Assembly (NCBI GenBank): GCA_963989385.1 | Contig: OZ022506.1 | Location: 66,599,434 to 66,663,433, forward strand | DNA: 64,000 nucleotides | Direction: 5' to 3' | Source of the DNA: Ctena decussata | Taxonomy: Eukaryota; Mollusca; Bivalvia; Lucinida; Lucinidae | Shown: positions 44,401 through 53,694 of the stretch, piece by piece | Position numbering within the stretch: position 1 is the stretch's first letter | Layout: every line of letters starts with the position of its first letter | Notes under the pieces: generated by a model | Databases searched by the model: none | The model's input: the letters and a program-made list of their open reading frames with translations, nothing else | Told to the model about the DNA's origin: nothing | Position numbers and translations under genes: made by a program

Positions 44401-47400
44401 CGCGATGCTGCCGCGACTCAGCTGCGCTTCTGCCACGCTCAACGGACTTCGAGGGCGCTTCTAATACGCTTCTACTACGGCAAAGGATTTCAAACTACGC
44501 TTGAGCTACGCTTATTACGATGCATTTGCGATCGTGCTACGACCTAAGCGCCGGAGCTGCGCTCATGCTGCGCTTTGTAACCGCTTCTGTGTAAATCGGC
44601 GGAAAATCGGGTTCAGCAGAAGTTAGCCACCAGCCTTCAAGCAATATTGATAATATAAAAATTCCAGTGGCTATGGCCCAGCTGGCAATCATGAACTAGT
44701 GACTTCGAACAACTCGTCTTGTTCTTCTTGCTGTTCAGGCTCAACCGGGGCCTCTGCTTGGCGTTCTAAAGGGCGCCTATCTGGCTCAGTTTAGAGAGCA
44801 AGAGTCTGGCCCCCTGTCAAATACAGAAGGCGAAATCCACACCCAGGCCTGGTCAGGAGACTATTTTCACGCAGCCTTTACCGCAGGAGAGGGTATTCCA
44901 ACTCCTGCTCCGGGCAGCCTGCATCTTGAATGAAACGTGAGAATCGAGTTATGAAACGTCGTGGAAACGCGGCGTTTTCATGTCCAGATCGCCATAAGAG
45001 TAGAGGAAACGCAGATAAAGCGCCAAGAGCGCAGCGGAAGCGTCGTGGTTGCGCTATTCATAAATAATAGAGTCGCAGCGGAAGCAGGAAGAGCGCAACG
45101 GGAGCGCAAAGAGCGTAGCAGAAGCGTAGCTGGGTCGCAGACGAATCTCACGGCGCTGTCGGCACGATCCCGCTGCGCTGGTGCTGCGTTGCTCCCGCTG
45201 CTGCTGTGCTCATGAATTTCGAGCTACGTTCTTACTACGCTTTCGTTGCACTTTGAGTCCACGGCGCTTCCGCAACGTAAATTTTGAGCAGAGTCCAAAC
45301 AAGCGCCGTGACTTGGCGATCATGCCGCTTCTGATACGCTTTCACTGCGACCTAGAAGCTTCTCCTGCGCTGCTGCCGCTTCTGCTACGATTCATGGCGC
45401 TTTGTCCAAAATTTCGGAGCGCAGTGGAAGGGGTCCGTGGAAACACCCCAAACCACCCCAAACCTCTACCAAACCACCCCAAACCAGCCTCCCCAGATTC
45501 ACATCAACCCCCTGTCCCCTCCTTACATACACCAACACCGCCCCCACCCATCCCAAACAGTATTTATAGTATACAGATTCAAAATATAAAGAACACTTTA
45601 ATAAGTGTTTACCCATGATATGTATATATGTAGCACTATCCCTTTTAATAACTTTGGGTTTAAATATTAACGAAAAATTAATAATCTCAGTATAATAAAG
45701 TAAATTATTTTGTACGTTTATGTATGTCACGCAGGGTGGGGCGGGGGTGGGGGGGGGGGGGGGGTGGGAGGAGGGGCGACCATTTAAACCACTCCAAACC
45801 AGCCACCCTGGATACAAACTAGAACCCCACCCCTTTGCGCAGTGGCACGTTAATTAAAGAATGAAGTGGGTGGAGGGGAGGAAAGAACTAATACTCGTCA
45901 ATTGACCTGAAATGTTGGTGTTTTGGTGAGGGAGGGGGTGGGGTTCTAGTTTGTATCCTGGGAGGCTGGTTTGGGATGGTATGAAAGCAAACCACGTGAC
46001 CGTAAAACCGGAAGCGCGGTTTCCCGAAAAGTATAGCATATCATTTACACCGATTAACCAGTACGTTTCAAGAAAAGTTTCAAGTTTATCTCATGGATCT
46101 TATTCCAGCTTCTCCAGACAATGGTTCATGATGAAAAAGTTTGATCAAACTGGTAAATTATTCGTGAAATACCACCTAGCAGTGTCTATGGGATTTTCAG
46201 TGCAGAGCATGAACGTCAGAGTCAAGAGGCCTGCAAAGCGATATTCCAAGCCTTCTGTTTCACTGATCAACCCTTTGGAAGCGGCGATTGGACCATTTTT
46301 GTAGCAACTAGTGCCTTATAAACGTCTAAGAAGTAATTGGCTTACATAAGCTGACAACTTGAGTGAAATACGGGTCTTCAAAAAACACCTCAAAATAACA
46401 CTTTCGAATTTTGACCGCTCATTGACTCAAATTCATCTGGAGCTATGAATTTCTTTTTTTTTTTTTTTTTTTTTTTTGTGATGTTCTTTTTTTCTGAACT
46501 CCAAATACCTTTTGCCAGTTAGACATAAAATCTTACTTCAGTTCAAACAAACCGTTCACTGAAATTACATGTAACGTTTCTTTTTTTGTTCAGTATAGTT
46601 CGATTCGAAGTGGGCCTTGTTTGCGCTAACTTCAGTATTAATTGCACGGATTTTCGTGCCACGTTAATCAATGCCTTCTTTTGCAGGTGGTGTAGCGAGT
46701 GAAGTATGCTTCGATGCGAAAGTTAGTGTATTTGGAGTAAAGAAATGTTACCCACATGGTGAGTGTAACTGCATTTGAGCCACGACACGAAAAAACCAAC
46801 AAAGTGGTTGTGCGCCCAGCGCAGACTCAGATCAGCCTGGGCATCCGCCCAGTCGGATCAGAGTCTTCGCTACCCGCATGAAGGTAGCTTAGACCCTTAG
46901 CTACCCTGTAAATGCTTAGCGGAGAGTCTGATCAGTCTTGGCGGATACCCAGGCTGATCCGATTCTGCGCTGGGGGCACAGCCACTTTGTTGGCTTTCTC
47001 GTGTCGCGGCTCATTTAAGGGAAATCTTCCGTGATTTGGGCAAAAAGAACGATTCCCTGTTTAAAGGTAGGTTCCTGTACTTTGGAATGCATCATAATTT
47101 TGATGATTTTTTATCCAAGTTGTTGGAAAGCACTTATAAAGAGGAATCTACCTTTAAAGAGGGGAAGGAAAGTTTAACAGTATTTTTTTTTTGCTTTTTA
47201 TCGGTAAAGCTTCTCCTATTGCAACAACATTAGCTTATTCGTATGTTTATAAACGTATGCATTTTTGCACGGGTTCGCGTTATTCAGTTTATGCATGACA
47301 CAGACCTAACACGTTCCCACTTGCTTCCCCCTAGTAAGGGTAATTCAGTAATTCAAGCAACTTGGAGCTTATTCAAAAGGTAGTGTAGAATCAGTCAAGA

Positions 47401-48214
47401 GCGCGTTTCTTGGTCTTTTTGTGCCCTCGAACTTTAATCTACGAATCCACTTAGCTTCCACAAAGTGGGCATACAGTGAAAACAACATGAAATCCATGTT
47501 CATTCAATGTGATGTTGAGCCAACGTTGATTCTACGGTGTATAAACCTCGTGTGACTGCTGGACGTACACGAACGAGGCAACTCTAACAGCATGTATATA
47601 TCACGAGACTTCTGCACATGATAAATGGCTTCCTGCAGAGACTGTCCGCGTGATTCTGCTTCCTGCCGAGGCTCTCGGCAGGAAGCAGAGTCACGCGGAC
47701 AGTCTAGACAGGAAGCCATTTTACGAGTGCAGTTGTCTCTGCAGGAAGCAAGAGTTCGCGGACAGTCTCGGCGGAAGCCAATATGACGGACAGTCTCTGC
47801 AGGAAGCGAAAATTGGCGGAATCGATTATACCCTGTGTATATTTATGTACATAAAATACTTGTATTTGTATGTGCAGCTATAGGCCTAATTCTCACTTTT
47901 ATGTTTTAGAAAACGATGATGGAACACTCACTGCTGCTGGCATAATTGGAGTAGTGATAGGGAGTATCGTTGGTCTGGTCTTTGTAATCGTCATAGGTGT
48001 TTTTGTGTATGCTTGCTGCCGTTACCTCTGTAGGAACCTCTGCGAGAAAATAACTAGCTGCTGTGGAAATTGTCAGTACAGCTGTGGAAAATGCCGTGAC
48101 AAAGTAGCCAGTTGCTGTGGAAATTGTCGTGACAAATTACCCAGCTCCTGTGGAACAGATGCTTTTACTCCTGCATATCACAACACACCAGGTAAAAATA
48201 ACAATCTCAAATGA
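35434..48214 (+). CDS. Small type I membrane protein with Cys-rich cytosolic tail, multi-exon gene
   Basis: Exons 35434-35488, 46687-46758 and 47910-48191 join in phases 1 and 1 to an open frame. Residues 1-18 are a hydrophobic signal peptide (MILLTNCIMFGILFISLC). About 32 ectodomain residues follow with only Cys26 and Cys39. Residues 51-77 are a membrane helix (AAGIIGVVIGSIVGLVFVIV onward). The tail opens with CCRYLC and holds two CCGNC blocks (93-97 and 111-115), each near a C-RDK segment. The layout resembles small metazoan Cys/Tyr-rich single-pass proteins such as CYYR1-like ones, but I cannot assign a family or role. Two ends are possible. Splicing at CCA G|GTAAAA (48191) would lead to a further exon not found here. 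Reading on gives six more codons and TGA at 48214, about 143 residues. Confidence 0.72.
36037..36273. mobile_element. GAGCCGCGACACG hairpin element, copy C
   Basis: Ends GAGCCGCGACACGACAAAAC and GTTTTCTCGTGTCGCGGCTC with paired arms throughout. It is followed by (ATT)n. Confidence 0.88.
36455..36693. mobile_element. GAGCCGCGACACG hairpin element, copy D
   Basis: Same family. AAAT lies before TGAGCC and after GGCTC, a possible short target duplication. It lies only 180 bp from copy C. Confidence 0.88.
36919..37249. mobile_element. CACAGGGTATAATC hairpin element, copy A
   Basis: Inverted ends CACAGGGTATAATCGATTCC and GGAATCGATTATACCCTGTG enclose arms made of repeated modules GCTTCC(T)GC-GAGACTGTCCGCG. 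The halves are reverse complements meeting at CTCTCGGCAGGAAGC near 37083. The element is 331 bp, with GTCTA on both sides (36914-36918 and 37250-37254), a clean 5-bp target duplication. It has no transposase. Copies B, C and partial D follow in this window. Confidence 0.9.
37255..37348. repeat. 47-bp direct duplication
   Basis: GAGGACATTCAAATCATACC onward to GCAAGCTAATTATATA is present twice in a row, immediately after hairpin element copy A. Confidence 0.9.
37866..38260 (+). mobile_element. Hairpin-headed element (ATGTAAGTGTCTTTTGATAT family), copy 1
   Basis: A hairpin at 37870-38001 has 60-bp arms (CATGTAAGTGTCTTTTGATA and complement) around GGCTTGCCGAGCC. It is followed by about 250 bp of body (CAAACAAATGATAAGCAAAC, GCGTTATGACGTAAGTCGGT). 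The same body and hairpin occur inverted at 56545-56769 plus 58715-58870, split by an insertion, so this is the intact reference copy. Confidence 0.8.
38543..38860 (-). pseudogene. C-terminal fragment of a LINE reverse-transcriptase protein
   Basis: On the minus strand one frame gives RLCNICNCLEDKLI and, after a frameshift near 38740, another gives ECRLYESLRRKYIDHFYW and RPSMYKFVELI. This Cys-rich RLC-x-x-C block, then Y-W-x-RPSM-x-KF and a basic end, is the tail I know from many non-LTR (Jockey/CR1-like) ORF2 proteins. Only the tail remains, as expected for a 5'-truncated insertion, and no RT core is present. Confidence 0.65.
39211..39543. mobile_element. CACAGGGTATAATC hairpin element, copy B
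   Basis: 333 bp with the same ends and modular arms as copy A. The flanks GAGAA and GTGAC do not form a clear target duplication. Confidence 0.88.
39580..40530 (+). repeat. Tandem array with TGACCTTGACCTT motifs (T6)
   Basis: Four to five units of about 190 bp share AAATCCCAT-ATGCAGGACAA, AGTTATGGCCCGGACAC, GTGACCTTGACCTT and TGACACATTGTCTTGTCATG. The right end has (CACA)n and then a hairpin, ATGCCCTTCCGCCATG / CATGGCGGGGGCAT, at about 40478-40508. Confidence 0.8.
40680..41012. mobile_element. CACAGGGTATAATC hairpin element, copy C
   Basis: 333 bp, flanked by TGGCT on both sides (40675-40679 and 41013-41017). This is a second independent 5-bp target duplication for the family. Confidence 0.9.
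41147..42040. mobile_element. TA-flanked TIR element of about 0.9 kb
   Basis: CACTGAACGCCAAAAGAAAC at the left and GTTTCTTTTGACGTTCAGTA at the right are inverted with few mismatches, extending inward through GCATACAA. TA steps lie at both borders, as in Tc1/mariner relatives. No transposase frame is seen, so it is probably non-autonomous. Confidence 0.7.
42358..42405. repeat. (TTTA)n low-complexity run
   Basis: TGTTTATTTAACTGTTTATT and further TTTA units. Confidence 0.8.
42548..42684. mobile_element. GAGCCGCGACACG hairpin element, copy E (half)
   Basis: Only the loop and right arm remain, from GGGTAGCTATGAGCCTAAGC to GTTTTGTCGTGTCGCGGCTC. It shows that single arms can persist after deletion. 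Confidence 0.82.
42805..43095 (-). mobile_element. Possible third SINE family
   Basis: On the minus strand, GGCGTCGTAGTCGATAGGTT could be a box A region and GTGAGATCGCGCCCGGG a weak box B. The flanking (AAATA)n at 43082-43105 suggests a retroposon tail, but on the wrong side for that head. Orientation and class stay open. Confidence 0.35.
43190..43675 (+). mobile_element. 3' tail of the nested reverse-transcriptase element, copy 2
   Basis: Plus-strand copy of the untranslated tail also found at 26570-26995 and 50440-50835: CGAACCGAACTACCAACTAA, AAACCCCCCAGTAGTTATTA, CTGCTGACTCGGCTTATCAC. It is non-coding. Confidence 0.75.
44310..45425. repeat. GC-rich degenerate array of GCTTCTGCTACGC-like units
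   Basis: Dozens of short imperfect units (CGCTTCTRCTACGC, GCAGCGGAAGCG) run in one orientation in the left part and the opposite orientation around 44990-45160, switching back after 45170. The stretch 44600-44940 is less repetitive. Long frames here are by-products of the repeat and have no domain. Confidence 0.65.
45787..45977. repeat. Inverted repeat with 45-bp arms
   Basis: CCACTCCAAACCAGCCACCC and on to ACTAGAACCCCACCCC (45790-45833) is inverted at 45932-45977 (GGGGTGGGGTTCTAGTTTGT onward). A G run precedes the left arm at 45748-45770. Confidence 0.8.
46687..46758 (+). CDS. Membrane-protein exon 2 (ectodomain)
   Basis: 72 nt between CTTCTTTTGCAG and GTGAGT. Only one of three frames is open: it reads GVASEVCFDAKVSVFGVK and KCYPH, with two Cys, and fits the phases of exons 1 and 3. 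Confidence 0.75.
46777..47012. mobile_element. GAGCCGCGACACG hairpin element, copy F
   Basis: Ends GAGCCACGACACGAAAAAAC and GCTTTCTCGTGTCGCGGCTC with paired arms. It begins only 18 bp after the exon 2 donor. Confidence 0.87.
47604..47837. mobile_element. CACAGGGTATAATC hairpin element, copy D (left end missing)
   Basis: The right half is complete to ATTATACCCTGTG at 47837. The left half begins at ACGAGACTTCTGCACATG, lacking about 95 bp. TATAT occurs at 47595-47599 and 47838-47842, but both sites are AT-rich and may match by chance. Confidence 0.85.
47910..48214 (+). CDS. Membrane-protein exon 3 (membrane helix and Cys-rich tail)
   Basis: It starts AA AAC GAT after TTTTAG, completing Glu43. 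It codes the membrane helix, then CCRYLCRNLC, ITSCCGNCQYSCGKCRDK and VASCCGNCRDK, an internal duplication of about 18 residues. A donor-like G|GTAAAA at 48191 and an in-frame TGA at 48212-48214 leave the end open. Confidence 0.78.
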
Positions 48215-48766
48215 ATATACCGTATTCATCCTTATAAACACATCTGCTCTCTTATAAACGCCCCCCTGTCTCTTTTCCGAAAATAGTGTTACATTAACTT
48301 TGCGTATGAATTCACGTTTGTTTCTCTGGTTGACGTAGCTCTTTGACATTGGGGCAACTCTTGCGGAAAGAATTTGCTCCTTAATAATCCTTATTAGAGG
48401 CATTTGATGAGGTTACTGATAAACTACATGTTAGGCTCTAAATAACGCCCCCTTTTTGCAAAATGCAGCGCAACAAACCCCCCCCCCCCCCCACCGCACA
48501 CACTGCGGGGCGTTGAATAGGGTTAATACGGTCGGGCTTTTCAGTCTCATTGTATGCCATGAAAATTCTTAAAAGTGTGATCCCTAAAATACTAACCGTT
48601 TTAGCCCTAAAATGAGACAGTTTGTTTTTACGATGCAGTAATGCGTTCAAAAGGCGCAGGTGGAATAGCAAACAGCGTATACTCTGACCAGACTGTTCCT
48701 ATCTGGGGCTGCACTATTGGCTCAGACCTATCCATCTCAATACTTCTATTTATATCTATTCCATAA
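48215..48766. other. Unassigned sequence before the LTR element
   Basis: Contains a C run at 48477-48492. No repeat family or exon was recognised, including none suited to continue the membrane-protein gene. Confidence 0.45.
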
Positions 48767-48770
48767 CCTT

Positions 48771-49014
48771 TAAAGTAAAACTCACTCATTACTTTATACT
48801 GTATGGAACAGAGCCACAAACTTGTCTCAGCCGGTAGAATTTCTCGTCTGGAGCTCCAGAGATAGAAAGCCCGTCTTCCCGCTACGACGTCAAGGCAAGT
48901 AAGAGAGCGCTTCTGCAGTCACGTGCAGCGAAATTAGCGCCATCTAAATGCCGAACCAAATCGACCAGTAACTGACCGCAATGGACAATTCGTCGGACAT
49001 GGCGCACCACTACA
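48771..49014 (-). repeat. 3' LTR
   Basis: On the minus strand it begins TGTAGTGGTGCGCCATGTCC. It is preceded by the polypurine tract and followed by AAGG, the target duplication. Confidence 0.92.
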
Positions 49015-49028
49015 CTCCTCCCCATTTT
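49015..49028 (-). promoter_or_regulatory. Polypurine tract
   Basis: Minus-strand AAAATGGGGAGGAG directly before the 3' LTR, the expected place for the plus-strand DNA primer. Confidence 0.85.
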
Positions 49029-49139
49029 ATGAACAAAGATCCGACGACTTCTCGGACGTTCTCAGTACCAGTAGAACACCTGGTATGCAGTGAAGCTCCC
49101 AGTGTTTAGCTGATGTTGGCAGCGTGTCGTAGAATATTC

Positions 49140-49492
49140 AAGAAACATCTGACATGCAGAAGGCGCTATTAGTTGTATCGTAGCTGACTGGCGGTTCATG
49201 ATACATCTGACGTGCAGAAGCTATCAGTTGTATCGTAGCTGATTGACGATTCCTGATACAGCTGACGTGCAGAAGAAGCTATCAGTTGTATCGTAGCTGA
49301 CTGTAGGGTGTGACTTCTGGATACATCTGACGTGCAGAAGAAGCTATCAGGTGTATCACAGTTGACTCGGGGTTCTTGATACATCTGACATGCAGAAGAA
49401 GCTATCAGGTGTATCACCGTTGACATGGGTTCTTGATACATCTGACATGCAGAGGTAGCTATAAGTGGTATCGTAGCTGACCGTGGGTTGTA
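49140..49492 (-). repeat. Six 58-62-bp tandem repeats inside the LTR element
   Basis: Units share GATACATCTGACRTGCAGAA and AGCTATCAGTTGTATCGTAG. They lie between the integrase remnant and the 3' LTR and have no stable reading frame. Confidence 0.85.
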
Positions 49493-49619
49493 CTCTGTTC
49501 CTACCCTTCATAGTAGATCCCTTTCAACCTGGCCCTTTCCGTATGGCCTTTATGTCGTAATCTGTGATTCATGGGTCCCAAGGGCATTACACAAGAAAAA
49601 TGGTCAACAGCTGCGTTCA

Positions 49620-50239
49620 AAATTGGTCGTTACTTCAGCACTGCGATGGGGGTGGTGTACATTCTACCCATTTAGTGAACTGATCTACCATCACAGTATG
49701 TTCTCATTTCTTCTGGGCGTTTTGGCAATGGTCCCAGGTCAATATGGACTCTCTGCGTGGGTGACCTATCAACAGAATTTCTCCTTGGTTCTGGCCACTT
49801 AGCATCTCCCGTACATCCTGCAGATGGTATATGCAATGACTCAACTGGATGGTTTCGTCTCTCAAACTTGTTGGCATGACCAGGTCCTTCTCGTCGGTGG
49901 CATTCCGAATTTTATACAGGATCTCGTCAATCAGGAGAAATTGTTCTGTGTTAAGCCTGTACGACTTTGCCGCATGGCCTGCCAGGAACAGAACTCCCTC
50001 TTCAGGTTTCAAGTGCTTTTCACCCTGTCAAGTATGATATGCAGATTTCCATCTTCAGCTTGCCCTTCTTTTAAATATTTCCATGAGAAACCCCAGCATG
50101 ATGGTTCTTCAGTTACTCCAAGACTCATCACTTTCAATGGATCTTGATGTCTGCCACCCCACCCAACGTGAGTGTATCTATATGGACTTATTTCTCCCAG
50201 GGATCTCCCCAGATCATTAAAGCATGGCGCTTGCAACAT
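49620..50239 (-). pseudogene. Integrase remnant of the LTR element
   Basis: Frames 50239-50009 and 50012-49704 overlap in different phases, so at least one frameshift is present. Visible pieces are the linker after RNase H (GVTEEPSCWGFSWKYLKEGQ), LVMPTSLRDETIQLSH, which is the region with the first His of the integrase zinc finger, and MVDQFTKWVEC near 49660, the segment around the second catalytic Asp of the core. The region between the zinc finger and that Asp is mostly deleted, so no functional integrase remains. Confidence 0.75.
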
Positions 50240-50439
50240 GCCATCTTCAAATTACCGTTGCAACATGCCTTAATTCCAATGAAATTTTATTAAAGTGCTA
50301 TCATTTTCAATTTTTTAGCCAGTAAAGTTTTAAATGCATTTATAATGTAAATTTAGACTAATTTTGACAAAACATTGCTATATCAAGGATTTAAATTACT
50401 TTAAAAATTGATTAAAGTAAAAAGTATGCAAAGACCAGG

Positions 50440-52240
50440 AACTGAAACAATCTAAATCCAAATCAAGCCCTCAAACCATAGTTGGAAACAACTAAGATTA
50501 CAAATAATCAAGATACAGAGAACATATGGCCAACCGAGTGAGCAGCTTGTTCCCAAAAGGTGGCCACTCAGCAACCCAAACCGAACCAAAAATAATAAGA
50601 ACATACATAAGGTAAAACATCACAGAAACTCTGACACCAAAAACAGGCAACAGAGAACCACAACAGAACTACCGCCTTGGAACGGTCAGTAATGAATTAC
50701 TGGGGGGCTTAAATCGATTTTACAGGCCCAACCTCACCCTCAGTTTCTGAAGTGGTACAAAACATTTAGTTGGTTGTTCGGTTCGCATGATAACCCTCTA
50801 ACTCGTCAATGAATCATCACGGTAAACACATAAATCAAATTTCAACACCATGAAGAAGCAAAGACGAGGACTCAACAGATACAACGGGCCGTCTGACAGG
50901 TGGAGATCCCTGTCCTGCCAAACAACCCCACTGGAAATCTGAAGCAAAAGAAGGTCACCAGTTGAGCCCCGGTGGACCAAGCAACAGACAAAAAGGCTCC
51001 GGTCCCAACCAACTAAAATATATAGCTTTAGGTCGGGCCATCATAGAGTCTGACGACCGATCCCCCGGTGTGCAATTAAAGAGTGCAGCAAAGCTATCAA
51101 CCGTGATTGGGTTAATCACTAAGCATGCAGACTGTCGCATAACATTTAAATTATAGCCAATACGTTTGTGACGTATTATTATTTTTTCGGAATTGATCAG
51201 AAAAATCAGGCCTACCCTTAATCTTTTTGAATTTGTATACTAAGTCACCATAAAATTCTGGTTCCGATAGGCCTTGGTGTAAAAGAAATTTTAATCCGAC
51301 ATCAAATTTTGAAACCAATTCATGGTGTCTGCGATAGAATTTAGAAAAAGCCTTTCTAAGCTTATGATACCGATAGCCCTGTTGAAGAAGTTTAGCAGTT
51401 AAACATTTATTACGAGCATTAAAGTCATCTACATGACTACACACTCTAGCAAATCTTATAAGTTGAGAAATATACACTCCATAAGAGGGACGACGTGGAA
51501 CGTCACCATCCAAAAATGGAAAATTAACTATATCAAAGTCAAAGTCATCACGTTTATCATAAATTTTAGAAGATACAAAACCGTTAGAAATAGATAGATG
51601 TAAATCCAAAAAGGGGGCCTCGGTATCTGAAGTATTAGCTTTATTCAATTTAAGTTCAGGTGGGTAAATTTGGTTAACCATGCTTTCAAAATAAGGATTA
51701 TCAATATTCAGAAGATCGTCTAAATATCTAGAGGTTGAGTTAAATGCCTCAATGATATCAGCTTGATTATCAACAGAAAGGGAAGTCATGAAATCTCTTT
51801 CATAACAAAATAAAAACAAATCGGCAACAAGAGGAGCACAATTTGTACCCATCGGAATACCAACAATTTGTCTGTATAACTTATTACCAAATCTGATGTA
51901 AATATTATCTAAGAGATATGATAAGGCGTCACATACATTCTGACATGACCAAAGACTATATCCTCTATATATTTTACGGTCAGTAGAAGTGAAAAACGCT
52001 TTCTTATCGTTACAGGCAATATAAAGGGTATCTTCATTTTTGGAGAACTTTTTGAAGGCCCTCTCAATCAAATCAACAAGTTTTTCCTTTATTAAATTAT
52101 GGGGTAATGTGGTATAAAGAGTAGAAAAATCATAAGTGGACAAACTAGTCGCACGGAACCCTCTTGACTTCAGTTTACTAAGTACCTCACCAGAATTTTT
52201 TATAGACCAAAACATATTTTTCCCACATATTTTTCTCAGT
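50440..52240 (-). mobile_element. Nested 5'-truncated retroelement with Penelope-like/unclassified RT
   Basis: A coding part (52215-51151) is followed by a C-terminal remnant in another phase (51140-50955) and an untranslated tail (50835-50440). The tail also occurs without coding sequence at 26570 and 43190, so this is a separate retroelement family. Here it sits inside the LTR element, on the same strand. The 5' border falls near 52240, where the frame is lost. Confidence 0.75.
50955..52215 (-). pseudogene. Reverse transcriptase fragment (YLDD type)
   Basis: The frame 52215-51151 gives 354 residues with RT motifs in order: A (YDFSTLYTTL, Asp29), B (VGIPMGTNCAPL, 118-129) and C (RYLDDLL, Asp166-167). 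Then come YDKRDDFDFDIVNFPFL and YGVYISQLIRFARVCS. FSTLYTT plus GIPMGTNCAPL is typical of a group of RTs close to Penelope-like elements and common in invertebrate genomes; no GIY-YIG endonuclease is visible. The N-terminal part is missing. An A-run slippage near 51185 shifts the frame, and the end continues at 51140-50955 (MRQSACLVINPITVDSFAAL). It is non-functional as it stands. Confidence 0.8.
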
Positions 52241-53694
52241 CAAAATCTGATTTTTGTGCTAAAAGTGTCAGGACTTCTGAAATTTCTGGGGAGAACACTG
52301 TTATCCTGACTCTAACAGCTAACAAACAACTTTGTTGGTGCAGCTGAATTTCTAACCGGCTATTACTTACTCCCTGCAATACTTCAGGCCTCTGGGAAAT
52401 ACCCCTCCACGACATACCCCAGGTTCTACCTGATCATATTCTAAGATACCCCTTTTCATAGTCCCAAAATATTTCCAGATTGTATCCAGTTTGACTATTA
52501 TCACAATCCCCAGAATTAATCTGAACATTCCCCATGGTACCTTTAATCCACCCATCAGGAGCTACCCGATTCATATCTACAAGTTTTTCAATACCCCAGG
52601 TTTTCCCTGAACATTTTCTGGTACGACCCCGTGCCCCAGGAGTGCCCACCTGTTCCAATTCAATTGCACTTATACTACATTCCCCAGGATTTTAAAAACT
52701 GAACATTTTCTTCCATACCAATTAAACATCCCCCAGTTACATCATCCTTTGTTCATTGATCATAGGTATAATGATCTGCAACATTGGAGATGCCTTTGTT
52801 ACTAAACCATCCACTTCCCTGGAAAAGGAACCCCCATTTTTATCGGCCTTTATGCAGAATTCACACCCCCCACACGGCAGATCACAGGGTTTTACCCTTA
52901 GACCATATGCATTACAATGCTCTCTAGACACCGGTATTCTAGACATTGCACCAGCATATCCATGGGTACACAGGTCGATGTTTCACTATCCACCTGACCA
53001 ACTGCCCTTGTGGGTCTTGAAACCGTAATAGCCAAGTTAGACAACAATGATCTGTACGAACCGTAAAGAGCCTACCCAGCAACAGTACCTGAATTGTCTA
53101 GTAAGCCGTACTGTTGCCAGCAGCGCCTTAAAGGCCCCATTGCTCTATCAGCATGAAAAATTTTATCATGAGGAATCGCTGCAAGCTTTTTACTATAGTT
53201 TCATCATTGTAAATGACCGTGACCAGCTTTAAACAAATAAAACATCCTTCAGCTTCGCATAAAAAGGGTTTGAAAACTTATTTGAGTCATTTTAGTTGGC
53301 AACTAAAATGACCTACTTTCGATTTCATAAAATGGTAAAAATACAATGTAAAGGTGTGGAGTCCCAATCAGTTGGGTATGTTTATATAGCATTGCTAGAC
53401 GGGAAACCAGAACAGGAAATTTGATTTTGCGAGCGATTTGTTATTTTTCAAAAACTTGTTTTCTCTACTTTTTGCTTGTTATATAACTCAATATATGCAC
53501 ACTAACCCGCATTTTATTATCAAACGTGAAGGTTGAACAGCTTTTTACACTGATTTGAATTTAGTCGTTTTTATCGCTGATAGGACTATGGAGACTAAGC
53601 GTAGTACAGTATTTTCTGTTCATGAGTCAGGGCAAAACTGCCATAGACCACCATTTTTCTTCCACATTTTGAAGCTGTAGTTCTGCTCCTATGG
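52241..53694 (-). other. Degraded middle of the LTR element
   Basis: Several short minus-strand frames. The one at 52946-52737 has LKPCDLP-like spacing with CGGCEFC, reminiscent of the Cys-rich stretch after gag in some Gypsy elements. The part 52260-52700 repeats CCCCAGG-type motifs. No protease or RT motif of the LTR element was found. Confidence 0.5.

Larger units (their letters stand above)
35489..46686 (+). other. Membrane-protein intron 1
   Basis: 11.2 kb, loaded with mobile and repeated DNA, each listed separately. 35555-35720 includes a minus-strand stretch with a box B-like TTTCGAATCC of uncertain nature. Stretches 38860-39210 and 46030-46440 show nothing recognisable; the plus frame 45951-46304 has no known domain. 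Confidence 0.6.
46759..47909 (+). other. Membrane-protein intron 2
   Basis: 1.15 kb holding hairpin element F, 18 bp after the donor, and the truncated hairpin element at 47604-47837. It ends CTTTTATGTTTTAG. Confidence 0.75.

Noticed and set aside
44961..45817. Arg/Ser-rich and Pro-rich frames
   Set aside because: Direct products of the GC-rich short-unit array and of C-rich inverted repeats.
45951..46304. 117-codon plus-strand frame
   Set aside because: Starts inside an inverted repeat and has no known domain. It could be an exon, but no phase-compatible partner was identified.
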